The translations under genes and the position numbers were made by a program. From positions 58,435-122,434 of the forward strand of contig JAFPWH010000033.1 in assembly GCA_017395065.1 (NCBI GenBank): DNA of 64,000 bases, in the 5' to 3' direction. Below are positions 24,612 through 32,456 of the stretch, one piece after another. Under the pieces are notes generated by a model, which saw only the letters and a program-made list of their open reading frames with translations, made no database searches and was not told the origin of the DNA. Origin of the DNA: Clostridia bacterium (GTDB lineage Bacteria; Bacillota; Clostridia; Christensenellales; Aristaeellaceae). The number at the start of each line of letters is the position of its first letter. Position 1 is the first letter of the stretch.

Positions 24612-25451
24612 ATGAGACAGGTTTCAACCGAAGCGATCAGGCGCGCCGTCATTGGCTGCATCGAAAGAGCAGAGTATTTCATCGACCCCGAAATCGCAGG
24701 CGCCATGCGGTGCGCCGAGCGCAGCGAGCGGTCTCCCATCGCGAAAAGAGTGCTTTCGCAGCTGATCGAAAACTATGAGATAGCTGCCTGCGAGCACATC
24801 GCCATCTGTCAGGACACAGGCATGTGCATCGTCTTTGCCGAGATCGGCCAGGAAGTGCACATCACAGACGGCTACTTTGAAGACGCCGTGAACGACGGGG
24901 TGCGAGAAGCCTACAAGGGCCTTAGAAAGAGCATCGTCTCCGATCCGCTTTTCGACCGGAAGAACACGCAGGACAACACTCCTGCCGTGATTCACGCGCG
25001 CATCGTGCCGGGAGACAAGCTCAGGCTCACCGTGCTTTGCAAGGGCTTCGGGAGTGAAAACATGTCCCGCATAAAGATGCTCACCCCCTCGGCCGGAGAG
25101 CAGGGCGTGATCGATTTCGCGGTGGAGACTGCTCTGCTTGCGGGCGCGAACCCCTGCCCGCCGATCATCATGGGCATATGCATCGGCGGCGACTTCGAGC
25201 AGGCCGCCCTCTACGCAAAGAAAATGATCGCGCAGAGCCTGCGCTATGAGCCTGAAGACGAACGCTACAGAGCGCTTCAGGAAGAGATCACTCTTAGGAT
25301 CAACGCCCTTGGCATCGGCCCGGCAGGTTTCGGCGGAGACACGACGCTTATCAAGCTGAACATTGCCTACTTGCCCACCCACATTGCCGGCATGCCCTGC
25401 GCGATCAGCGTCTGCTGCCACGCTTCGCGGCACGCCGAGTGCATTCTGTAA
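24612..25451 (+). CDS. Class I fumarate hydratase, alpha subunit
   Basis: 279 residues. Iron-sulfur hydratase alpha subunit of the two-subunit fumarase/tartrate dehydratase group. Cluster cysteines: C66 in ICQDTGM, C190 in MGICIGGDF, and a third near the end (SVCCHASRHAE). NTPAVIHARIVPGD, KGFGSENMSRIKML and GIGPAGFGGDTT are typical for fumarase rather than tartrate dehydratase, but these are hard to separate by eye. The Shine-Dalgarno is weak; translation may be coupled to uxaC. Its beta subunit follows. Confidence 0.9.
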   Translation: MRQVSTEAIRRAVIGCIERAEYFIDPEIAGAMRCAERSERSPIAKRVLSQLIENYEIAACEHIAICQDTGMCIVFAEIGQEVHITDGYFEDAVNDGVREAYKGLRKSIVSDPLFDRKNTQDNTPAVIHARIVPGDKLRLTVLCKGFGSENMSRIKMLTPSAGEQGVIDFAVETALLAGANPCPPIIMGICIGGDFEQAALYAKKMIAQSLRYEPEDERYRALQEEITLRINALGIGPAGFGGDTTLIKLNIAYLPTHIAGMPCAISVCCHASRHAECIL

Positions 25452-25512
25452 ACAAAACGACTGCGGCAGCCAGGTGCCGCCGCATATACATTTTACGACA
25501 GCCGAAAGAATC

Positions 25513-26085
25513 ATGGATACAAAACATATACAGCTTCCTTTGACCGAAGAAAGCATCGCAGGGCTGCGCGCCGGGGACAACGTGCTTTTGAGCGGGACCG
25601 TCTATACCGGCAGGGACGCGGCGCACAAGCGCATCGCAAAGGCTATCGGAGACGGCGCGCCTCTCCCCTTCGATCTGAACGGTGCGACCGTCTATTACGT
25701 AGGCCCTGCGCCGGCTTACAAGGATCAGCCGGTCGGGGCAGCCGGTCCCACGACCTCTTACCGTATGGACGCCTATACGCCTTTGCTGCTCGCGCACGGA
25801 TTGAAGGGCATGATCGGAAAGGGCGACCGAAGCGACGAAGTCATAAGCGCCATCAAGCGGAACAAGGCAGTGTACTTCGCCGCCGTCGGCGGCGCCGCCG
25901 CACTATTGGCAAAGCACATCCATTCAAGCCGCGTGATCTGTTACGAGGATCTGGGCACCGAAGCCGTTCACGAGTTCGTGCTCGATGAATTTCCCGTCAT
26001 CGTCGCGATCGATTCAAACGGCGAAGATATCTACAAGAGCGGGCGAAGCGCCTTTCTCGAAAGCGTCGGAAAAGACCCGCGCTGA
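25513..26085 (+). CDS. Class I fumarate hydratase, beta subunit
   Basis: 190 residues from ATG at 25513. Pairs with the alpha subunit 61 bases upstream. Typical motifs: LLSGTVYTGRDAAHKR, YYVGPAPAYKDQPVGAAGPTTSYRMDAYTP, GMIGKGDRSDEV, FAAVGGAAALLAKHI and the C-terminal YEDLGTEAVHEFVLDEFPVIVAID. The swivelling domain carries catalytic residues that act on the cluster in the alpha subunit. A weak ribosome binding site (gaaag). Ends before a bidirectional terminator shared with rnpB. Confidence 0.93.
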   Translation: MDTKHIQLPLTEESIAGLRAGDNVLLSGTVYTGRDAAHKRIAKAIGDGAPLPFDLNGATVYYVGPAPAYKDQPVGAAGPTTSYRMDAYTPLLLAHGLKGMIGKGDRSDEVISAIKRNKAVYFAAVGGAAALLAKHIHSSRVICYEDLGTEAVHEFVLDEFPVIVAIDSNGEDIYKSGRSAFLESVGKDPR

Positions 26086-26118
26086 AATAAACACGCTGCA
26101 TCCACCAAAAACAGTCAA

Positions 26119-26144
26119 GCCGCCCCTTTCGGAGCGGCATTTTT
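26119..26144. terminator. Bidirectional terminator between fumarase and rnpB
   Basis: Stem GCCGCCCC (26119-26126) / GGAGCGGC (26131-26138), loop TTTC; T-run at 26140-26144 on the plus strand, and TTGACTGTTTTT follows on the minus strand. Confidence 0.85.
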
Positions 26145-26146
26145 AC

Positions 26147-26480
26147 GAGAGATGTCTGTAAGCCGAGTTCTGTATTGGACGGTCATCTATCTTGGTCTAA
26201 AGTTGCCAGTAGACTCTGAGCGATACTTGTGAGCGCGGCGGGCAGCCGCATGATGCTCAACTGATCTTGCACCGGGTGGGGTTTACAGAACGGACAAGTC
26301 GCCAGGCCGTTGGTGAGCTCTTACCTCGCCTTTCCACCCTTACAGCCATAGGGCTGCGGTATATCTCTGTTGCACTCTCCCTGAAGTCGCCTCCGCCGGC
26401 ATTTCACCGGCACCCTGCCCTTCGGTGCTCGGACTTTCCTCAGTCACTTATCGTGACTGCGACCGTCTGGCATCCTCGCA
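26147..26480 (-). ncRNA. rnpB: RNase P RNA (class A)
   Basis: About 334 nt on the minus strand. Near the 5' end is the universal CR-I sequence GAGGAAAGTCCG, preceded by CCAGACGGTCGC; the 3' part has ACAGAACTCGGCTTACA (CR-V). GTAAGGGTGGAAAGGCGAGGTAAGAGCTCACC in the middle matches the specificity domain. The ends (GAGGATG with CATCTCTC) pair to form P1. It begins five bases after the zinc-ribbon gene, so it is probably cotranscribed with it or has a promoter inside it. This RNA explains the 400-base stretch without a gene. Confidence 0.95.
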
Positions 26481-26485
26481 AAAAA

Positions 26486-27193
26486 CTAATCCGCAGAGTA
26501 TAAAAGCCTTCCGCAGTTGTCGCAGGTGATCGCTTCGCTGCTTGCCTTTATCTCTCTCAATGTGCCCACGGAAAGCGTCATAAAGCAGCCGGTGCACTGG
26601 TTGTTTACGAGCTTCGCGATGGGCGGAGTGCAGTGCTGCTTGATTTGCTTGTAGCGCTCAAGGTCCGCTTTGTCGAGCGTCTCGGCCTGTTTGTCGGCCT
26701 CGTCCCTCAAAGCCTTGAGCTTTTGCTTGTCCTGGGCAAATTCCACGTCATATTCTTTTTTGAGCGCGTCGTACTCGCTCTTGACCTTTGCGGCGCGGCG
26801 CTTGATTTCGACCTGTCCGCGCTCGGCGCTGTCTGCCTCGCTCTTCAGGCCGTTCATTTCTTTTTCGCAGGCTTCGATTGCGTTCAAAAGCCTCTGCGCG
26901 CCCTGCAGCTTCTGCGTAATCTCCTCGCTCTCCATGTTTTCGATGCCGCTGAGAGCCGCGCTCATTTCGTCGAACAGCTTGCACAGACGCTCTGCTTCCT
27001 CTTTGCATTTTGCGCTTCTTTCGTCCATTTGCTGGATATCGGCCTCGATCTTGGCGAAGCGCGCCTGCTGTTCCTTTATATAATCAGCCTGTTTTTGCAG
27101 TTTTTTACGCTTTTCGGAATTGCTCATTTCGATGCGGAATTTGTCCGCTTCAATATCGTATTGCATATAATTCCACAGTGCCGCCAGATTCAT
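26486..27193 (-). CDS. Coiled-coil C4-type zinc-ribbon protein
   Basis: 235 residues from ATG at 27193 (GGAGGGAAATGG upstream). Residues about 25-185 form a long coiled coil rich in Glu/Lys; the C-terminus has a four-cysteine zinc ribbon, CTGCFMTLS and CDNCGRLLY. This family (often called zf-RING_7/CT398-like) is widespread; its role is not settled, and neighbours are often nif3 or rnpB. Here rnpB lies directly downstream on the same strand. Confidence 0.88.
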   Translation of the reverse strand: MNLAALWNYMQYDIEADKFRIEMSNSEKRKKLQKQADYIKEQQARFAKIEADIQQMDERSAKCKEEAERLCKLFDEMSAALSGIENMESEEITQKLQGAQRLLNAIEACEKEMNGLKSEADSAERGQVEIKRRAAKVKSEYDALKKEYDVEFAQDKQKLKALRDEADKQAETLDKADLERYKQIKQHCTPPIAKLVNNQCTGCFMTLSVGTLREIKASSEAITCDNCGRLLYSAD

Positions 27194-27223
27194 TCCATTT
27201 CCCTCCGAACATGATTTCCTTAT

Positions 27224-27252
27224 ATTATGCGCCGCGCGGCGTTCTTTTACAA
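27224..27252 (-). promoter_or_regulatory. Probable promoter of the zinc-ribbon gene (and rnpB)
   Basis: Minus strand TTGTAA at 27252-27247, 17-base spacer, CATAAT at 27229-27224. The spacer contains the 12-base palindrome CGCCGCGCGGCG. Confidence 0.5.
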
Positions 27253-27263
27253 CGACGATTGTG

Positions 27264-27797
27264 TTAAATGCTGAACACGCTTTGTCCGTTTTTGAGGCAG
27301 TACTCCTTCGTGAGCCGCTTGCATTCCTCAAGCGCCGCGAAAATGTCCTTCTCGGCCAAAGCGCGCACTTCTTGAAGCCCTTCAAAGGATCTTCGGCCCG
27401 GTTCGATAAAATCCGAAACGTTGATGATCGCGTCGATCAGGCTCATGTTTTTGCCTGCCACGGTGTGTGAACGGATTGCGCTCAAAATCTCTTCGTCCGC
27501 CACGCCGTACTCGCTTTTTGCGACGTATACGCCCGCCGGGGCATGCAAAAGCTGCGGATGCGCTTCCTCTCCGTCATAGAGCTCAATGCCTCCCTTTTGG
27601 ATGGCCGAGAGCATTTCGTCTGTGCTCATCCCCTTTGCGCAATCGTGCAGAAGTCCCGCTATGCGGCACTTTTCCACATTCGCCCCATAAATCTTTGCGA
27701 GCTTTACGGCAGTTTCCATGACGCCAAGACTGTGCGCATACCTGTGCGGGCTGATGCTGCCTCTAAGCTTTAATTGCATTTCGTCAAAGCTCAGCAT
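27264..27797 (-). CDS. yqeK: HD-domain hydrolase YqeK (diadenosine tetraphosphatase)
   Basis: 177 residues. YqeK hydrolyses Ap4A to two ADP. HD-domain residues: RYAHSLGVMETAVKLA (first His), AGLLHDCAKGM (HD pair), HAPAGVYVAK, and INVSDFIEPGR (last Asp). In Bacillota the gene normally sits after nadD and before rsfS; here nadD and rsfS are absent and yhbY directly precedes with a seven-base overlap. Confidence 0.9.
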   Translation of the reverse strand: MLSFDEMQLKLRGSISPHRYAHSLGVMETAVKLAKIYGANVEKCRIAGLLHDCAKGMSTDEMLSAIQKGGIELYDGEEAHPQLLHAPAGVYVAKSEYGVADEEILSAIRSHTVAGKNMSLIDAIINVSDFIEPGRRSFEGLQEVRALAEKDIFAALEECKRLTKEYCLKNGQSVFSI

Positions 27798-28087
27798 AGC
27801 TCGTCAAGGATGATTTTGGGATTCTTTCTTGCCTGACGGTAGATTACGAAACGGTTGCCGATCACCTGTACGGGTTCTGCGTGCGTTTTTTCGCAAAGCT
27901 TGCCGCAGGCTTCCCTCGCGGTGTAGGGGGAATTGTTCAGCACCGCCACCTTGATCAGTTCCCTCGCCTCCAGCGCGTCCGAGCACTGCTTTACGGTGTT
28001 TTCGCTTATGCCGTCCTTGCCTATGTGCAGGATCGGTTCGTATACGGAGGCCATGCCTCTCAGAATTGCTCTTTGTTTGGTCGTCAT
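27791..28087 (-). CDS. yhbY: YhbY-family RNA-binding CRM-domain protein
   Basis: 98 residues, the single CRM domain that binds pre-50S ribosomal particles. The GxxG loop is in HIGKDGISENTV; the start MTTKQRAILRGMAS and VIGNRFVIYRQA near the end are typical. Ribosome binding site GGAAAGATAATT. Eleven bases after obgE and overlapping yqeK. Confidence 0.93.
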   Translation of the reverse strand: MTTKQRAILRGMASVYEPILHIGKDGISENTVKQCSDALEARELIKVAVLNNSPYTAREACGKLCEKTHAEPVQVIGNRFVIYRQARKNPKIILDELC

Positions 28088-28098
28088 AATTATCTTTC

Positions 28099-29358
28099 CT
28101 ATTCCGTGAATTCAAATTCCATCTCATCTATGACCACGGTATCGCCGTCTTTTGCGCCCTTTTCCCTGAGCGCGTCGATGATCCCGCTTTTTCTAAGACA
28201 GTTGTGGAAGTAGTTGAGCGAATCGAGGTCGCCGAAATTGACGCTGCGGATGATGTCCTCCACGAGGGTGCCGCTCACCGTGAAGCCGTTTTCGCTCTTT
28301 TCCACAGTGAAGCTCTTCTCTTCGTCCGGAAGCTCCAGGGGCTCCTCTTCGAAGGGCTGAATGTAGGGGATCTGCTTAAGCTCCCGCACCACGGCCTTTA
28401 TGAGCTCTTCCGTTCCCTTAGTCGTCGCAGCCGAGATAGGATATACGGGAATGCCAAGAGGCTCGAGCTTTTCTTTCAGTCGGTTCAGATTCGTATCGTC
28501 GGGGCAGAGGTCGATCTTGTTGGCCGCGACGAGCATCTTTTTTTCCTTCAGCTTTCCGTAGGCGTCAAGCTCCTGCATGATCGCTTCAAAGTCGCTGACC
28601 GGGTCTCTGCCTTCGCTGCCAGAAATATCAATCACGTGCAGCAGCATGCGCGTGCGCTCGATGTGGCGCAAAAAATCGTAGCCAAGACCTATGCCGCGGC
28701 TTGCGCCCTCGACGATGCCGGGGATATCCGCGACGGTGAAGGAATAGCCGTTGTAATCGCATATGCCGAGGTTCGGATACAGCGTCGTAAAATGATAGTT
28801 GGCGATTTTGGGCTTTGCGCTCGTCACGACCGACAGCAGCGTGCTCTTTCCCACATTCGGAAAGCCAACGAGCCCGAGGTCGGCAATGGATTTGAGCTCG
28901 AGTACCACTTCAAGGCCTCTGCCTCTCTCTCCGGGCTTGGCATAGGAGGGCGCCTGCCGCGTCGCCGTCGCGAAGTGCTGATTTCCGTAGCCGCCTCTTC
29001 CGCCCTTCAGAAGGATTTTCGGCGCGTCCGTTTCATACATGTCGGCAAGTACGCGTCCGCTCTCGGCGTCTTTTATGACGGTTCCCTTAGGCACGAGGAT
29101 CTCGACGGAAGCGCCGTTTAAGCCGGTGCGCCTGCCGTTCGTTCCGTCCTTCCCGTTTTCAGCGACGAAGGAACGCTTGAAGCGGAAGTCCATCAGCGTA
29201 TGCATTCGATCCGTTGCGGTAAAGACGATATCTCCGCCCCGTCCGCCGTCTCCGCCGTCGGGTCCGCCAGCCTGTACGAATTTTTCACGGTGAAACGAGA
29301 CGCAGCCGTTTCCGCCGTCGCCCGCTTTGATTTTTATCTTGACTTTATCGACAAACAT
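28099..29358 (-). CDS. obgE: GTPase ObgE/CgtA
   Basis: 419 residues. Three domains: glycine-rich Obg fold (1-157, MFVDKVKIKIKAGDGGNGCVSFHRE), GTPase domain (158-330; GFPNVGKSTL, DIPG, NKID) and C-terminal OCT domain (about 345-419). It acts in 50S assembly and stress control. 20 bases downstream of nth; translation start at ATG 29358. Confidence 0.97.
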   Translation of the reverse strand: MFVDKVKIKIKAGDGGNGCVSFHREKFVQAGGPDGGDGGRGGDIVFTATDRMHTLMDFRFKRSFVAENGKDGTNGRRTGLNGASVEILVPKGTVIKDAESGRVLADMYETDAPKILLKGGRGGYGNQHFATATRQAPSYAKPGERGRGLEVVLELKSIADLGLVGFPNVGKSTLLSVVTSAKPKIANYHFTTLYPNLGICDYNGYSFTVADIPGIVEGASRGIGLGYDFLRHIERTRMLLHVIDISGSEGRDPVSDFEAIMQELDAYGKLKEKKMLVAANKIDLCPDDTNLNRLKEKLEPLGIPVYPISAATTKGTEELIKAVVRELKQIPYIQPFEEEPLELPDEEKSFTVEKSENGFTVSGTLVEDIIRSVNFGDLDSLNYFHNCLRKSGIIDALREKGAKDGDTVVIDEMEFEFTE

Positions 29359-29378
29359 TTTTTCTCCAATTTCGGGGT

Positions 29379-30026
29379 CTATTGTTTTTTGCCCGCGTCA
29401 TAATTGCATGCGCCGGTATGCAGCGGACAAGCGGCGCAATCGGGTTTGATCGCCTTGCACATCCTGCGCCCGTGCCAGATCAACAGATGGTGCATGTGTG
29501 CCCGTTCGCCCTGGGGTACGATCGCCGTCAGCTGCCTTTCGACCTCGTCAGGCGTTTTTGCGTCCTTGACCAGGTCAAGCCGGTGCGCAAGACGGAACAC
29601 GTGCGTGTCCACAGGCAGAACGTCTGCGCCGTAAGCGGCCATGGCCACGACGGCGGCCGTCTTGTTGCCTACGCCCGGCAGCCGCGTAAGCTCCTCTCTG
29701 GTTTGGGGAACGTTTCCGCCGTATTGCTCACAAATTGCTTGGCAGGCTTCCAGGATGTGCTTTGCCTTCATATGGTACAGGCCGCAGGGCTTTATGCGCT
29801 CTTCCAAAACGTCAAGCGGCACCTTGCTCATGCTTTCCGCATCCGGATAATCCTGAAACAGCGTAGCCGTGACCATGTTTACCCGTTTGTCCGTACACTG
29901 CGCGGATAGCATCGTCGCGATGAGCGTTTCGAACGGATTCGAAAACGTGAGCTCAGGCCTTGCTTCCGGGTATAGCTTCGTCAGCTCCCGCAAAATTACG
30001 TCAAGCCGCGTCTTCAAGCTTTTCAT
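29379..30026 (-). CDS. nth: Endonuclease III
   Basis: 215 residues from ATG at 30026. Base-excision glycosylase/AP lyase for oxidised pyrimidines. Helix-hairpin-helix LPGVGNKTAAVV with the catalytic lysine K122, catalytic D140 in PVDTHVFR (same spacing as in E. coli), and a C-terminal [4Fe-4S] loop CKAIKPDCAACPLHTGAC; the last spacing is six rather than the usual five. It begins 26 bases inside the upstream protease gene. Confidence 0.95.
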   Translation of the reverse strand: MKSLKTRLDVILRELTKLYPEARPELTFSNPFETLIATMLSAQCTDKRVNMVTATLFQDYPDAESMSKVPLDVLEERIKPCGLYHMKAKHILEACQAICEQYGGNVPQTREELTRLPGVGNKTAAVVAMAAYGADVLPVDTHVFRLAHRLDLVKDAKTPDEVERQLTAIVPQGERAHMHHLLIWHGRRMCKAIKPDCAACPLHTGACNYDAGKKQ

Positions 30027-31242
30027 AGCCCGTCTCTTCCCAAAGGATCTCAAGCGCCTTCATCAGCTGCTTGTCCGTCGCTTCGTCACCTGTTTCGCCC
30101 GGATCGTTCGAAACGATCACGTCGGGGGTGACGCCCGTATTGTGGATCGATTTTCCGCTCTGCGTGTAGTAAGCCGAGGTGGTCAGCTGCATGCCCGCAC
30201 CGTCCTGATAGAACTGATACAGCGTCTGAACGATGCCTTTTCCGAAGGTCGTCTCCCCTACCACCGTGCCGGTACCGGCTTCCTGGATCGCGGCAGCAAA
30301 GATCTCGCTGGCACTTGCCGAGTCGCCGTTTACAAGGATTACCAAAGGAAGCTCGACTCTTCCGTCCTCCCCCTCGTAATTCATTCTGATTCCGTATCTG
30401 TCCTCGGTATAGACGATCACGCCGCCGTCCACGAAGTAGTCGGTTATCTGTATGCACAGATCCAGAGAACCGCCGGGATTTCCGCGCACGTCGAAAATCA
30501 AGCCCTTTACGTCGTTTTCCCGGAAGTTTTCGAGCGCGCTTTCGATGCCCTCGATTGCGTTTCCGAAGAAATCGTACAGCAGTATATAGCCGATGTCGCC
30601 TTCCAGGATCTCATACTCTACCCTGTCCTGCGTGACGGCCACGCGCTCCACCGAGACGGGGATGATCTCTTCGCCCCGCATAATCTCGATCTCCACGAAG
30701 GTGCCGATTTCGCCTTCCTTGATTTTGGCTACGCATTCCGTAAGCTCCGTGTCGCTTTGGGGCCTGAGCAGTACGCCGTCCGCGGAATAGATGATGTCGT
30801 CTATCCTGATGCCGGCTTCCTTGGCAGAGCTGTTGGAGAAAACACGGGTCACTCTGATGTAGTTGTCGTCGGTCCTTACGACCTGCACGCCTATGCCCAC
30901 GTAGTTGCCGCTGCGGGAGGAATTGGTGGCGCTCATCTCGTCGGGCGTGAAATAGAAGGTGTACGGGTCGCCAAGAGAGGCCATCATTCCGTCGATCGCG
31001 CCCTGAATCAGCGCATCCGAATCGACTTCTACATAGTATTCGTCCATCAGCAGGTTGTACACTTCGTCAAGGCGCTGGTAGCGGCTCGCATAATCGTCCG
31101 ATCCGTTTCCGTTCTGGGCAAGACCGGCATAACCCTTTCCGCCCGCGAGTGTCAGCGTTACGGTGACGCTTACGAGGATCAGTATGACAGCGGTCATTGC
31201 GGCGATAATGATGGCAGCTGCCTTGTGGGAAACTGACTGCAT
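30001..31242 (-). CDS. ctpA: S41-family carboxy-terminal processing protease
   Basis: 413 residues. One N-terminal membrane helix (about 8-33), then the N-terminal helical region, a PDZ domain (about 110-190) and the tail-specific protease domain with nucleophile S308 in GDSASASEI and K335 in TFGKGIVQT. Extracytoplasmic protease acting on C-termini. Start ATG at 31242, five bases after the CdaR/PucR regulator stop, so transcribed with it. The symbol follows the family name only. Confidence 0.93.
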   Translation of the reverse strand: MQSVSHKAAAIIIAAMTAVILILVSVTVTLTLAGGKGYAGLAQNGNGSDDYASRYQRLDEVYNLLMDEYYVEVDSDALIQGAIDGMMASLGDPYTFYFTPDEMSATNSSRSGNYVGIGVQVVRTDDNYIRVTRVFSNSSAKEAGIRIDDIIYSADGVLLRPQSDTELTECVAKIKEGEIGTFVEIEIMRGEEIIPVSVERVAVTQDRVEYEILEGDIGYILLYDFFGNAIEGIESALENFRENDVKGLIFDVRGNPGGSLDLCIQITDYFVDGGVIVYTEDRYGIRMNYEGEDGRVELPLVILVNGDSASASEIFAAAIQEAGTGTVVGETTFGKGIVQTLYQFYQDGAGMQLTTSAYYTQSGKSIHNTGVTPDVIVSNDPGETGDEATDKQLMKALEILWEETGYEKLEDAA

Positions 31243-31247
31243 TTGCG

Positions 31248-32321
31248 TTACGTCCTTTGCTTTTTCTCTTTCTTCTGTTTGCCCATCATCATGAGCAGCT
31301 TAAAGGTAACTGCGTCGTCAAACGCCCTTAGATCCAGTCCTACGGTTTTCTGTATTTTGTCGAGGCGGTAAACAAGCGTGTTTCTGTGGATGTAGAGCTG
31401 CCTTGCCGTCTCGGAGAGGTTCAGGCTGTTGTTGAAGAAGGTCTCTATGGTGCTTAACATCTCGTCACTGAAAAGCTTGGTCGTTCTTCTGTTGAAGAGC
31501 GTCTGATAGAAGGACGCCGCGTTTTCCTCGGGGATGGAGGCAAGAAAGCGCTCCAGCACCATTTTCTGGTAGTTGAAGATTTGCTGTTTTGGATGGAACA
31601 TCCGCCCGATGCTGATCGCCTTTTTTGCTTCCTGCAAGGATTCGTTCAGCTGCTTCAGATTGTCCTTGCTTTCGCCTATGCCGATGCAGGCAGCCGAACC
31701 GGTTTCCAGCAGGAAGGTATTCTGCAGCGCCATCGCATATTGTTCGATGTCGCCTATCTCGGTTTCGTCGTTGATCTGCTTTACGATGGCTACGGCGTGT
31801 CTGCCGACTTCGCACACATAGTCGCCGTCGTCGGGAGAAAACAGATCGCGGATGATCGGCGTGACTGTTTCGCTGCGCGTCTCGGTAAAGAGCGCGTAGA
31901 TGACCGTCCTTTGCGCGTTCATGCTGAGCTTTTGCTCAATGGAAAGCGCCTCTATTTCGCTCGCGTCTATCTCTCCTTCGAGGATCATGCGTATGCTGTT
32001 GTCGATCGTCGTGGAGGATTTTTCGTCTTTCAGGATCATGTTCACCAGCTGGGCGCAGAGCCTTGCGCAGGCTTCCACCTCCGCGGAATTCCCAGAAAAG
32101 CACAAAAACATCGGCTCCACGTCATTGATGCCGATCAGCGTGAAGGCGCCGTTTACATAGGGGTTGTAGGGATCGTTCAGGAGCGCTTCCGGCAGGGTCA
32201 GGCTCTTTTCGTTCGATTCCGGCAAAATGACCTGACCGCTGTGGTCGAGCAGAAGAACGGGCATGGATAACTGCGTCAGTATACCCGATATTCTGGCAAG
32301 CATATGCTGATTCAAATACAT
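31248..32321 (-). CDS. CdaR/PucR-type transcriptional regulator
   Basis: 357 residues. The C-terminal PucR helix-turn-helix is clear: FFNNSLNLSETARQLYIHRNTLVYRLDKIQKTVGLDLR. The middle (about 130-270) is the GGDEF-like domain of the CdaR family, and the N-terminal 90 residues look like a PAS/GAF-type sensor. CdaR members respond to sugar diacids; what this one senses is unknown. Ribosome binding site GGGAGGAACAGGG. It is the first gene of a unit with the S41 protease, nth, obgE, yhbY and yqeK, and a long inverted repeat overlaps its promoter. Confidence 0.87.
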   Translation of the reverse strand: MYLNQHMLARISGILTQLSMPVLLLDHSGQVILPESNEKSLTLPEALLNDPYNPYVNGAFTLIGINDVEPMFLCFSGNSAEVEACARLCAQLVNMILKDEKSSTTIDNSIRMILEGEIDASEIEALSIEQKLSMNAQRTVIYALFTETRSETVTPIIRDLFSPDDGDYVCEVGRHAVAIVKQINDETEIGDIEQYAMALQNTFLLETGSAACIGIGESKDNLKQLNESLQEAKKAISIGRMFHPKQQIFNYQKMVLERFLASIPEENAASFYQTLFNRRTTKLFSDEMLSTIETFFNNSLNLSETARQLYIHRNTLVYRLDKIQKTVGLDLRAFDDAVTFKLLMMMGKQKKEKKQRT

Positions 32322-32366
32322 ACCCTGTTCCTCCCGTATACAGCCGATTTACACAGTTCTTATTAT

Positions 32367-32395
32367 ATTATAACCGCCGCCAAGTTGATTTACAA
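32367..32395 (-). promoter_or_regulatory. Promoter of the CdaR/PucR regulator operon
   Basis: Minus strand TTGTAA at 32395-32390, 17-base spacer, perfect TATAAT at 32372-32367. The -35 and spacer lie inside the inverted repeat at 32372-32420. Confidence 0.75.
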
Positions 32396-32420
32396 GACTT
32401 GAAATCAATTTAGCGGCGGT
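32372..32420. repeat. Long inverted repeat at the regulator promoter
   Basis: Outer arms ACCGCCGC (32373-32380) and GCGGCGGT (32413-32420) and inner arms CAAGTTGATTT (32381-32391) and AAATCAATTTA (32402-32412), ten-base loop; nearly 19 paired bases. On the plus strand a run of T follows (to 32426), the form of a terminator, although no plus-strand gene leads into it. Confidence 0.85.
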
Positions 32421-32456
32421 TTTTTACGATTTTACCTGATTTTCGAAGTTTCAGGC

